28,301 nt of DNA from a virus, in IMG/VR virus record IMGVR_UViG_3300005664_000056, positions 1 to 28,301 of that record. The stretch is one strand, 5' to 3'. This document shows positions 1 through 6,460 of this stretch, piece after piece; positions within the stretch are counted from its first letter, which is position 1; the number at the start of each line of letters is the position of its first letter. Both the position numbers and the translations under genes were made by a program. Under the pieces are notes generated by a model. That model saw only the letters and a list, made by a program, of their open reading frames with translations. It was not told where the DNA came from and did not search any database.

Positions 1-207
1 GGAGACATCATCTGCACACCTGGCGCCGGCTACTCATGGTTGATATCAGAAAACCCCGGCTACCTCACCAGCGATATTCTGCGTGGAGTTGCTGCTGAAT
101 TGGACAAGCTCAATGAAAGGTACCGCCGAAAGATGTGTGGCCCGTCCACCGAGGTGGTAGGCCGAGACTACGTTCCACCCACTGACCTTTCACAGGAGCC
201 GTTCTAA
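1..207 (+). CDS. C-terminal fragment of an unidentified protein
   Basis: The first reading frame is open from the window edge for 68 codons and ends with TAA at 205-207. The start lies outside the window. The fragment has no motif I recognise. It is mixed in composition, with a basic stretch (NERYRRKM) near the middle and an ending in DLSQEPF. The stop codon overlaps the ATG of the next gene (TAATG), so this gene heads or continues a translationally coupled series of small plus-strand genes. Its reality is inferred from the clean overlap and uninterrupted frame; the function is unknown. Confidence 0.7.
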   Translation, partial: GDIICTPGAGYSWLISENPGYLTSDILRGVAAELDKLNERYRRKMCGPSTEVVGRDYVPPTDLSQEPF

Positions 208-494
208 TGGAAGACAAAGTAATGAGCATGGCCGATGGCCTGGTCCGTATCCGGAAGTTCTCGGAAGAGTTCTATAAGGACTACCCCAAGACTCCCGATA
301 ACAAGCTGGCCCTCTCTAAGACGCTGCTGGTGGAGGCCTCCATCTGCTTCCTGTCTGACGCCTGTTACGGGGAAGCCACCGAGGAAGACGCTAAGCTCGC
401 ATTAGATCTGGCCCACAAATGTGCGATGCTCATGAACGACTTCAAGACCGAGATCCTGAAGAAGAAGCGGACTAGCACTAACTGGAGCAACTGA
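207..494 (+). CDS. small hypothetical helical protein
   Basis: A 95-residue protein that looks largely alpha-helical and of mixed charge, with a Lys-rich C-terminus (EILKKKRTS). No enzymatic motif is visible. Its ATG overlaps the upstream stop by one base and its TGA overlaps the next ATG (TGATG), so it is translated as the middle member of a coupled series. An AGGAG lies about ten bases upstream of the start. It does not match a family I know. Small acidic/basic helical proteins of this kind are common in phage early regions, but no function can be assigned. Confidence 0.75.
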   Translation: MEDKVMSMADGLVRIRKFSEEFYKDYPKTPDNKLALSKTLLVEASICFLSDACYGEATEEDAKLALDLAHKCAMLMNDFKTEILKKKRTSTNWSN

Positions 495-703
495 TGATCA
501 CCTACGAGGTCCTTGGGGAGACGATCACCGTCATTGGCCACCGCCATTTCCTGGTGAAGTCTCACTCCCATGAGGACTCGTGGTACGCCTGCGATGAGGA
601 TTCTTGCACATGTAGAGCCGCTGATTGTTACGTCGAGTGTCGTCACCTTAAAGCCATCAGGAGATTGTTGGGATGCCTAAGATCCACCGAACCCACCGCA
701 TGA
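494..703 (+). CDS. small SWIM-type zinc finger protein
   Basis: A 69-residue protein with a SWIM zinc-binding signature, C-x-C-x8-C-x-H (C38, C40, C49, H51), preceded by a short beta-rich segment. SWIM domains bind DNA or protein and occur in many bacterial and mobile-element proteins; here the domain makes up nearly the whole protein. The start is coupled to the upstream stop (TGATG). The 3' end overlaps the next gene, whose possible starts lie at 673, 700 or 703. The zinc-binding residues are seen directly. A DNA-binding or adaptor role is inferred from the family. Confidence 0.75.
   Translation: MITYEVLGETITVIGHRHFLVKSHSHEDSWYACDEDSCTCRAADCYVECRHLKAIRRLLGCLRSTEPTA
656..665 (+). promoter_or_regulatory. 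weak GGA-loop hairpin at RBS of the 673 gene
   Basis: ATC-AGGA-GAT places the Shine-Dalgarno GGA in a four-base loop closed by only three pairs. It is a weak member of the GGA-loop series described in the findings. Confidence 0.25.
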
Positions 704-900
704 TGTTCTCAGTAGCTGAAGAGCACACCGAGGTCTGTGTCCTCTGTGGACGCATTGACCGGTTCCCCGAGATCGAGAAGCCGTGCTCCGCCAGCCAAGC
801 CAAGCGGGAGGCCTACGACGAACGCATTAAGACCAAGACGCACACCAAGGCCATCTTCTCGTGTGTGGGACTGGCCAAAGAAAGGACGGGGAGACGCTAA
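673..900 (+). CDS. small Cys-containing basic protein
   Basis: A 75-residue basic protein with a CxxC pair (VCVLCG) and two further cysteines, which could form a small zinc site. The ATG at 673 has an AGGAG nine bases upstream and is preferred. ATGs at 700 and 703 in the same frame overlap the stop of the previous gene and are plausible alternatives giving 66 or 65 residues. The TAA overlaps the ATG of the next gene. The family is not recognised. Confidence 0.65.
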   Translation: MPKIHRTHRMMFSVAEEHTEVCVLCGRIDRFPEIEKPCSASQAKREAYDERIKTKTHTKAIFSCVGLAKERTGRR

Positions 901-1190
901 TGTCAGGAGACTATACCCAGGTCACGGAACCCACGACAGCAACACGGGCTACGCTCCGGGACCTTCTTCAGGCCCAAGTTGCCGCCCTAGAGCTCGCCCC
1001 TAAATGGCTCTGGGAGATCGAGTTCGCCCTACATATCTGGCCCATCCTGGAACGGTTCCACCGAGACCGAGACCCCACCGCCGAAGTCATCGTGTCGCTG
1101 ATCCGAGAAACCAACAACGTCAGTGCTGGCGTTCGTGTGATTACCGACTACCTAGGCCCCAACCGATCAAAGGACCCACCACCATGGTAA
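900..1190 (+). CDS. hypothetical helical protein
   Basis: A 96-residue protein starting at the ATG that overlaps the upstream TAA (TAATG), with GGGGAG eight bases before it. A longer version beginning at 861 is possible, but it lacks this signal and would overlap its neighbour. The middle (LAPKWLWEIEFALHIWPILERFHRD) is amphipathic and Trp-rich. No family is recognised. A short GTC-AGGA-GAC hairpin falls within codons 1-5, resembling the core of the csrA leader hairpin, but with only three pairs. Confidence 0.7.
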   Translation: MSGDYTQVTEPTTATRATLRDLLQAQVAALELAPKWLWEIEFALHIWPILERFHRDRDPTAEVIVSLIRETNNVSAGVRVITDYLGPNRSKDPPPW

Positions 1191-1345
1191 ATCCGTACGA
1201 TAGCTCGATCATCGAAGCCGAGCTGGTAAAGCCAGATAAGCCGAGACTCCCCTGGCATTACGCCCATCCCGTCATCTGGATGCTAGGTGCTCCAGCGATC
1301 TGGATGCTGATCATCATGGCCTGGGCGATCTGGGCTAGTTCCTAG
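1184..1345 (+). CDS. small single-pass membrane protein
   Basis: A 53-residue protein whose last 25 residues form a Trp/Ile/Met-rich hydrophobic segment (from about residue 29 to 51), preceded by a polar N-terminus with KPDKPRLPW. The ATG lies inside the last codons of the previous gene in another frame, which suggests coupling. The longer frame opening at 1004 is mostly a shadow of that gene. Small membrane proteins of this type can be holin-like or act in superinfection exclusion; neither can be argued here. The gene converges with the late block and its last four bases overlap the end of the 1342-3042 gene. Confidence 0.6.
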   Translation: MVNPYDSSIIEAELVKPDKPRLPWHYAHPVIWMLGAPAIWMLIIMAWAIWASS

Positions 1346-3042
1346 AGCCCACGCTTCTTCCGCATCTCGGCCTTGGCACGGAGGGTACCGGGGCGATCAC
1401 CAGGCTGATCTTTGAGCTGATCATTGGTGATCTGGCTGGTCCGTGCATTCACCGTCGGCTTCTGCTGCACGCCGAGCAGTCCAGCGGCCAATCCGTGTGG
1501 GTTCATGTAAGCAGAGATCACGTCTCCAGGGAGTCCGCCAGCAATATCTCCCAGGAATGGAGTGCTTTCAATCTGCCCGATCAGGCCGGGCTTATTAGCC
1601 TCTCGGATGAGTCGCTCCTTTGTGTCTTTTGGGAGACCATCCAACAACACTTCCTGCTCGGCCGGTGACTTACCCTGGAGGTCCTCCGGCTTAGGTGCTT
1701 CTGCGATCTTCTGGGCTGGAGTGCGGTTGTCGATAGGCTTGCCGTTGGCATCGGTACCATTAGCCTTAGCTAATCCCAGTCCGGCGATCTTCTCCCGGCT
1801 GGCATTGTTCGCTGTGGCCATCCGCTCTTGGGCAGCCAGCGTATCCTTCTGGGCAGCAATACGGGCCGCTCCCTGTTCCCGAGCTAGACCTAGACGTCCA
1901 TTCGCATCGGCCTTTAGGGCAGCCGACTGTGGGTCCTGCATGGCTAAGCGTTCGTCAAAGGTCAGGCGACCCTTCTGGATGCGTACCTTCTCAGCACGAC
2001 CCTCTTTACGGGCCTGTGCGTTCGCTAGGACGCCAGCAGATCGTTCCGACCGCTCGCTGGACTGTCGGCCTTCATAAGCCGCCTTGCGGGCTTCTAGGCC
2101 TCCCCGGCGAGCGTCGAAGGTCTCTCTGGCCTTCTGCTGCTCCGGGGTGTTATTGCCGATGTACTGCATCCCCATCTTGCCGGTAACGGGGTCGATCTCG
2201 CCAGTCTCCTTACCAGTGAAGCGGTAGCTGGCTCCTGAGTCCTTACCGAACTGTGGCTTCTGGCCCAGGTCCTTCATGGGGCCATCCGCAAAGGCCACTC
2301 GGCCATCCGCTCCCCTAACCGGTAGGGTTCCACCGAAGTTACCCAGCGTGTTCTCGGCCTTCATGCGGGCATCAAAGCCAGCTTGATTGGAAGCATAGCC
2401 ACCTAATGGTTGAGCGGCTGGAGGTGGTGCCGTCAGTCCGAGGCTACCAATCATGTTGGGAGGAGACGGCACACGGCCAATAGGCGACGGGTTAATATCC
2501 GGGCCGGTGGGGCTGGTGATCGGATGTTGGCCAGCTAGAAGAGCCTTGCTGAGAGGGCCTAACCCATCCTGACCCTGGGGTAAGAACCCACGATCAGGCA
2601 CGGTCCCCTGCGGAGTGCCACGATATGGATCAGTCGGGAAGAACTGGTTGCCCATCATACGGCCACCAAGCTCACCGTTCTGAGCCATCGCAATACGGCG
2701 GGCTTTCTCTTCCGGATCGTAGCCCTTGAACTCAGGGCGAACGGGAGTCACCGGCCCTAGTGGAGACGGGACGGTTCCCTGTGGCTGGAACGGAGATTGC
2801 GGTGCCGACTGAGCTTGCTGTTCTCGCTGGCCAATGTAATAGCCACCAGGAGACGGAGTGGTTGTTCTCTTTTGGGCGTTAGCATCTTTAGCGAACTGTT
2901 GTCCAAGAGGGTGCTCCATGGGAACACGCACTCCACCGTGACCGCCTGGCATTTCCTCGATCTGACGAGGCAGCACCCCGCCCCCCGGCTGTAGGCCACC
3001 AACGCTCTTCTTTTTAGGGGCGAGTCCCAGTTCAAAAGCCAT
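1342..3042 (-). CDS. large low-complexity virion-associated protein
   Basis: A 566-residue protein and the last gene of the minus-strand block. Residues 1 to about 270 are rich in Gly, Pro and Gln with repeated short turns and look disordered. A central part (roughly 300-440) is Ala/Arg/Glu-rich and helical (repeated ARK, ERS and RMA-type segments). The C-terminus returns to disorder and ends in KAEMRKKRGL. Its size and position fit an internal virion or tail-end structural protein, but no family is recognised. Because csrA on the opposite strand separates it from the other late genes, it probably has its own promoter near 3090. The SD lies in a GGA-loop hairpin. It ends in TAG. Confidence 0.75.
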   Translation of the reverse strand: MAFELGLAPKKKSVGGLQPGGGVLPRQIEEMPGGHGGVRVPMEHPLGQQFAKDANAQKRTTTPSPGGYYIGQREQQAQSAPQSPFQPQGTVPSPLGPVTPVRPEFKGYDPEEKARRIAMAQNGELGGRMMGNQFFPTDPYRGTPQGTVPDRGFLPQGQDGLGPLSKALLAGQHPITSPTGPDINPSPIGRVPSPPNMIGSLGLTAPPPAAQPLGGYASNQAGFDARMKAENTLGNFGGTLPVRGADGRVAFADGPMKDLGQKPQFGKDSGASYRFTGKETGEIDPVTGKMGMQYIGNNTPEQQKARETFDARRGGLEARKAAYEGRQSSERSERSAGVLANAQARKEGRAEKVRIQKGRLTFDERLAMQDPQSAALKADANGRLGLAREQGAARIAAQKDTLAAQERMATANNASREKIAGLGLAKANGTDANGKPIDNRTPAQKIAEAPKPEDLQGKSPAEQEVLLDGLPKDTKERLIREANKPGLIGQIESTPFLGDIAGGLPGDVISAYMNPHGLAAGLLGVQQKPTVNARTSQITNDQLKDQPGDRPGTLRAKAEMRKKRGL

Positions 3043-3048
3043 CTGTCA

Positions 3049-3062
3049 GGCCCTCCATGGCC
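3049..3062 (-). promoter_or_regulatory. GGA-loop hairpin at RBS of the 3042 gene
   Basis: On the minus strand GGCC-ATGGAG-GGCC forms a four-pair GC stem with the Shine-Dalgarno GGAG in the loop, six bases before the ATG at 3042. The loop contains ATGGA, the ANGGA core of CsrA sites. Confidence 0.45.
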
Positions 3063-3075
3063 ATTAACTAAAAGT

Positions 3076-3102
3076 CAAGTGTGAACCAAATCATACCACT
3101 TG
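3076..3102 (-). promoter_or_regulatory. candidate extended -10 promoter inside an inverted repeat
   Basis: The minus strand carries TGGTATGAT (3090-3098), a good extended -10 element, upstream of the 3042 gene. It lies between the inverted arms CAAGTG (3076-3081) and CACTTG (3097-3102), 15 bases apart, which could form an operator. No convincing -35 is seen. Placement between two divergent genes supports a promoter region. Confidence 0.35.
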
Positions 3103-3137
3103 GGCACATGTAATGCTTATGCAACCTCTACCCAAAA

Positions 3138-3152
3138 CGGCCTGACAGGCCG
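3138..3152 (+). repeat. CGGCCT-N3-AGGCCG leader hairpin, copy A (csrA leader)
   Basis: CGGCCTGACAGGCCG forms a six-pair stem with a three-base loop, preceded by AAAA and followed by AATTCCCC. The hairpin ends 49 bases before the csrA start. Near-identical hairpins with the same flanks lie at 25190-25205 (+) and 15785-15800 (-), each in a gene leader. Confidence 0.7.
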
Positions 3153-3183
3153 AATTCCCCCATACCGGGTGGTCGTCATCCAA

Positions 3184-3199
3184 TAAGTCAGGAGACTTA
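3184..3199 (+). promoter_or_regulatory. perfect GGA-loop hairpin at the csrA RBS (candidate autoregulatory site)
   Basis: TAAGTC-AGGA-GACTTA is a perfect six-pair hairpin whose four-base loop is the Shine-Dalgarno core, two bases before the csrA ATG. This matches the known layout of CsrA sites, with GGA in an apical loop overlapping the RBS. Autoregulation of csrA is inferred. Confidence 0.65.
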
Positions 3200-3201
3200 C
3201 G

Positions 3202-3408
3202 ATGCTGTGCCTTAGCCGAAAAGTTAGTGAGCGGATCATTATTGACGGACGGATTGCGATTGAGATCCTAGCGATCACATCAGGCGGTCGAGTCCGGGTT
3301 GGCATCTCGGCCCCGCTGGATATTCCGATAGAGCGAGAGGAGCTTCTTGACCGGGACCGCGACACATTGTCCGATCCAGACCATCTTGGCTTGCAGACGT
3401 GCTCCTAG
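3202..3408 (+). CDS. csrA: CsrA/RsmA-family RNA-binding translational regulator
   Basis: A 68-residue protein that follows the CsrA fold end to end: N-terminal MLCLSRKVSERIIIDG, central IAIEILAIT, then RVRVGISAPLDIPIEREEL. Residues that contact RNA in characterised CsrA proteins are present (L4, R6, and R45, which is equivalent to E. coli R44). The tail after about residue 50 (RDRDTLSDPD...) is phage-specific. CsrA dimers bind GGA in hairpin loops and block or promote translation. The gene stands alone on the plus strand inside the minus-strand late block, with a structured leader holding a recurrent hairpin and an RBS hairpin of CsrA type. Its 3' end overlaps the end of the convergent 3280-3684 gene by 129 bases. 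It ends in TAG. Confidence 0.92.
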   Translation: MLCLSRKVSERIIIDGRIAIEILAITSGGRVRVGISAPLDIPIEREELLDRDRDTLSDPDHLGLQTCS

Positions 3409-3684
3409 GGTGTTGAGGGATTGCTCGCGTTCGATACAAGATCGGCAGTCCTTTTTACGAAGGAACCACGCCCATCGTTCCTTGTTGATGCCAATGACTT
3501 GTAGGCAAACATCCACCCAGCATCCGAGTTCCCACCAGCGGGGATAGGCTTTGCATAACCCTGGAACAATGCCATTACCCATAGGCACCCACGGGCCTTT
3601 ATTGAAACACCCCGGACGGACGCAGCAGAAGTGCTGTCGGCCGTCTCGTGGCAATTCAGAAGTTGGTTGCAGGTCGCATCTCAT
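3280..3684 (-). CDS. small Cys/Trp-rich protein after the tail genes
   Basis: A 134-residue protein starting at the ATG at 3684, which overlaps the upstream TGA (ATGA); an in-frame ATG at 3723 has no RBS. It is rich in Cys and Trp (CCVRPGC, YPRWWELGCWVDVC, KKDCRSC), suggesting metal sites or disulfides. A CxxC followed by R...LN near residue 95 recalls small zinc-binding proteins found beside tail genes in some phages. The last 43 codons are antisense to csrA, which is unusual because csrA is constrained there. No function is assigned. Confidence 0.65.
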   Translation of the reverse strand: MRCDLQPTSELPRDGRQHFCCVRPGCFNKGPWVPMGNGIVPGLCKAYPRWWELGCWVDVCLQVIGINKERWAWFLRKKDCRSCIEREQSLNTLGARLQAKMVWIGQCVAVPVKKLLSLYRNIQRGRDANPDSTA

Positions 3685-4280
3685 AGGGCAGTAACCAGCA
3701 TGGTTGAGGCGGAGTTGGAGCATCCGGCAGTACCAATGCCACCGCAGTTAGAAGCTGACTTTGTGGCCAATGACTCGCCGCTATACGCACCGCAGTCTGG
3801 CGAAGTGCCGCCTAGGCTGTTGACCCAAAACAGAGTGGCGTTGCTACAGTGCCCAGTTATGGAGCCTTGAGCGGTATAAGTTCCGCCGTTGCCGTCGATG
3901 TAAAACTGAATCGTAAGTGTTCCGCTACTAAACCCCCCGCACGTCACAGCCACCGCAGCGTGGGTTGTTTGCCAAATGCAACGCTGCTGCCCGCCATCGT
4001 CGATGCTGAGAGGGTCAAGAACGTATGTGAGGTCAAGGCTGCTACAGCTAGTGCATGTTCCACCGTCAGCAATTCCGCTCACATCGAGTTGAAACTGCCG
4101 CGTAAAATCCATGTCAGGATCGCAATAAGTGCAGTCACCGCCTCCGCAACAGCCACACCCTGGCCACCACCCGAACCCCGACCCCAACAGAATAATCCCG
4201 CACTCAGGGTGCAACGTGGACAAACATCCGACAGCTAACCACAGCAAGTAGAATCGAATTACGGGAACGACGTAGTTCAT
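3681..4280 (-). CDS. Cys-rich tail-region protein with hydrophobic N-terminus
   Basis: A 199-residue protein starting at the ATG overlapping the upstream TAA (TAATG); a start at 4295 is less likely. Residues 1 to about 35 are hydrophobic (YVVPVIRFYLLWLAVGC) and could be a signal or membrane segment. Then come a Cys/Gly knot (CGCCGGGDCTYC) and a beta-rich domain with paired cysteines (GGTCTSCSSLDLTYVLD ... CIW). The layout of a Cys cluster, a 'V.G....CTSC..L..TYVL' block and C-x-W resembles a family I associate with tail regions of Planctomycetota prophages (recollection). It is coupled to genes on both sides and is likely a minor tail or adsorption component. Confidence 0.7.
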   Translation of the reverse strand: MNYVVPVIRFYLLWLAVGCLSTLHPECGIILLGSGFGWWPGCGCCGGGDCTYCDPDMDFTRQFQLDVSGIADGGTCTSCSSLDLTYVLDPLSIDDGGQQRCIWQTTHAAVAVTCGGFSSGTLTIQFYIDGNGGTYTAQGSITGHCSNATLFWVNSLGGTSPDCGAYSGESLATKSASNCGGIGTAGCSNSASTMLVTAL

Positions 4281-4918
4281 TAGCAGGCCACCCACATGAG
4301 GATTGGGATACCGTTCCCTTGTGAAACCCCACAGTAGTTGTTGCTTAGTCCGGTAAGGGCTGTGGCACGATTAACGACTCCCGTGATGTTCATCGTGCTG
4401 TTGGTTTGGTAGGTGGTGCCAACATACACACTGACGGTGCAGGTTGATCCGACCGAAACGCTGGCGTCGTCTATCGTCCCGATCACAATAGGCGATCCGA
4501 CCCACCGAGCAATCGTGACGCTAGCCCCGGCAGCAGTGGTGTTGCCGCCCAGAATCTCAAAGCCATAGTAGTTCTTTGAGAGCGTGTGCTGGTTGTGCTT
4601 TGGCCCCCACACCTCTTTGATAGCAGGAGTCCCCGTGTCGTACCGCACGTAGTTAGGTTGGGCCAAGTCAGTGGCCAGGCCCTCATCCGAGGTGCCCAGG
4701 CCAATCGCAAAGGGGCCAGTAACCAGATACCCGTTCCAGTTGAAGTCGGTGTCGGCAGCGTTGGGCTTCCTGACCGTGTAGAGCATCTCATTGTTGGAGG
4801 CCGTCACGGTAGTGATCAGCACCACGGAGAACGGGGGAATCACGGCACCACTGGCGTTCTTCACCCGCAGCGGCCACCGGTCCCGTACCATTTGCCAGCG
4901 TTGGTCTAGTGGATTCAT
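4280..4918 (-). CDS. beta-rich minor tail protein
   Basis: A 212-residue protein. The N-terminal half (VKNASGAVIPPFSVVLIT, then VRKPNAADTDFNWNGYLVTGP) is beta-rich and ends in a WGPK...HTL...YYGFEILGG block; a Thr/Ser-rich beta tail follows. The arrangement resembles small structural proteins seen next to tail hub genes in environmental phages, but no enzymatic residues are apparent. The start overlaps the upstream TGA (ATGA) and the stop overlaps the next ATG, so it is co-translated with the hub-like gene before it and the Cys-rich gene after it. A fibre-tip or baseplate accessory role is inferred from position. Confidence 0.7.
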   Translation of the reverse strand: MNPLDQRWQMVRDRWPLRVKNASGAVIPPFSVVLITTVTASNNEMLYTVRKPNAADTDFNWNGYLVTGPFAIGLGTSDEGLATDLAQPNYVRYDTGTPAIKEVWGPKHNQHTLSKNYYGFEILGGNTTAAGASVTIARWVGSPIVIGTIDDASVSVGSTCTVSVYVGTTYQTNSTMNITGVVNRATALTGLSNNYCGVSQGNGIPILMWVAC

Positions 4919-6456
4919 TGGGCCTCCAAGAGACGTTCAACGGCTTGCCGGCGACGGCGTTCATTCAAGCTCAGACTAGACGTGTCCCCTTCGTAGTTCT
5001 CATAAACCGATGTGCGGATACCTAGGGTGGGCAGGATGTCCCACCGGGCCTGAGCGATCTTGCCGTCTAGCGTACCTGCGACCATACCCATGTAGGTGAT
5101 CTCGGAGGAAGCCGCGTCCTGGTACTTCTGCCGGAAGATGTCCACGTACTTATCGGCCTCGGTGTTGGCTTGGGCCTCGGTGTTCACCGTCGGGGAGTAG
5201 GCCGCATATAGCTCGGGCCGCTTCAGGATCAGGGCCCCTCCCGCTCCACCGATATTCCCCGACCGCACGATATGCACAGCCTGCCCGCCCTCATCCTTAA
5301 CCTTGTAGGACGTGTTCAGGTAGAAGGCCGGCTCTGAGTACCTCCCACTGGAGTCCAGCTTGAAGACCGGGAAGTCCGTATGCACGATCTTCCGCTCGGG
5401 ATACCACTCATACCCACCCGTCCAGCGAGCATCTGTGGTGTTGTTGGGGAGGTCCGTGTAGGCGTAGTAGTCCCCACTCAGATACATCGGTAAAGGCCTA
5501 GAGAATCCTTCCAGGTCCTTCTCGCTGTCCAACAGGTAATCGTTCAGGATGTACTGATCCATCTTTGTAACGTTCACCGGGCAGTTCGGTACCTGCGTGG
5601 TGCCGTCAGCCTGGCCTGTCACCCGGAAGTCCCGGAAGTAGCCCTCATAGGCATTACTGCGTCTGGTTGTAGTAGTGATGCTCGGGAAGGAGAACGGCGA
5701 CTCGGCCCCCACGGAAGCGTAGGGCAGGGCCTCCCAGTTGGTGATCAGCTTTTGGTCCCCGTTGTCGTTCCGCATCACCGTCCGGAGTTGGAGCTTTGTC
5801 TGATACAGGCTATCGCCGCCATGGACTTCTACCCGTGAGGGGATCTCCTTGCGGTTGTAGAACCGGTACTTCGGTAGAATCTCCGACAGGCCCGTCGGGC
5901 TGCTTTGGCCGGTGCCTAGCGGCCAGATCTCCACCCCATTCGATATCGGATTAAGGACCACCTCACATGCCACATAGTCGCAAAGAGCCTGTAGTGCTAA
6001 ATCTGCTCGCTGATTGCTCCACGCTGCTCTTGGGAACACTCCTGCTGGCATCCTGGATGTATCTATTGTTTCAGAGAGAGCCGTACCTAACAGATTTGCC
6101 AGTTCTGCTGGCGATTTTTGCGTCGATGTATCGAGCGTCCCGTCTGGCTTACGACGGTTGTAGTCGCCTGATATGGTCCGAAACTTCCACTGATACCGCC
6201 GATCAAACCCCACCACCGCCCACAGGGGGGCCTTCTGATCGTAGTGCTTCCTGATGAAGGACTCACTGAGGACGCATCCCGAGAGCGACAGGGTGTTGCC
6301 AGTGCTCCCCCAAGTCAGGGTCTGCTGTCCCAGATCCAGATTATTCTGGGGACGGACGTAGAGCGTGAACGCCGACGGAGAGACTCCTCGGGTAAGCGAG
6401 AGCGTAAGTCCTCGGATACCAGACAGACTTCCAAAGATGATCTCGGCTTGGGCCAT
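4915..6456 (-). CDS. tail hub / baseplate-like structural protein
   Basis: A 513-residue protein. The N-terminal part (FTLYVRP, LTWGSTGNTLSLSGCVL, WAVVGFDRRYQWKF) is a beta domain. Residues about 110-180 (SPAELANLLGTAL... ALQALCDYVACEVVLNP.SNGVEIWPLG) have the helix-strand pattern typical of domain 2 of gp27/gpD-type tail hubs. The remainder is mixed beta and includes a helical segment near 435-455 (AQANTEADKYVDIFRQKYQ). The ATG is four bases after the upstream stop with no SD of its own, pointing to reinitiation. It is probably the tail hub that joins the tube to fibres. The assignment rests on pattern and position, not on a catalytic motif. Confidence 0.55.
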   Translation of the reverse strand: MAQAEIIFGSLSGIRGLTLSLTRGVSPSAFTLYVRPQNNLDLGQQTLTWGSTGNTLSLSGCVLSESFIRKHYDQKAPLWAVVGFDRRYQWKFRTISGDYNRRKPDGTLDTSTQKSPAELANLLGTALSETIDTSRMPAGVFPRAAWSNQRADLALQALCDYVACEVVLNPISNGVEIWPLGTGQSSPTGLSEILPKYRFYNRKEIPSRVEVHGGDSLYQTKLQLRTVMRNDNGDQKLITNWEALPYASVGAESPFSFPSITTTTRRSNAYEGYFRDFRVTGQADGTTQVPNCPVNVTKMDQYILNDYLLDSEKDLEGFSRPLPMYLSGDYYAYTDLPNNTTDARWTGGYEWYPERKIVHTDFPVFKLDSSGRYSEPAFYLNTSYKVKDEGGQAVHIVRSGNIGGAGGALILKRPELYAAYSPTVNTEAQANTEADKYVDIFRQKYQDAASSEITYMGMVAGTLDGKIAQARWDILPTLGIRTSVYENYEGDTSSLSLNERRRRQAVERLLEAQ

Positions 6457-6460
6457 TGGC

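Noticed and set aside
5967-6254. 95-residue plus-strand frame with an apparent membrane segment
   Set aside because: Inside the hub-like gene on the other strand, no SD, and isolated from other plus-strand genes.
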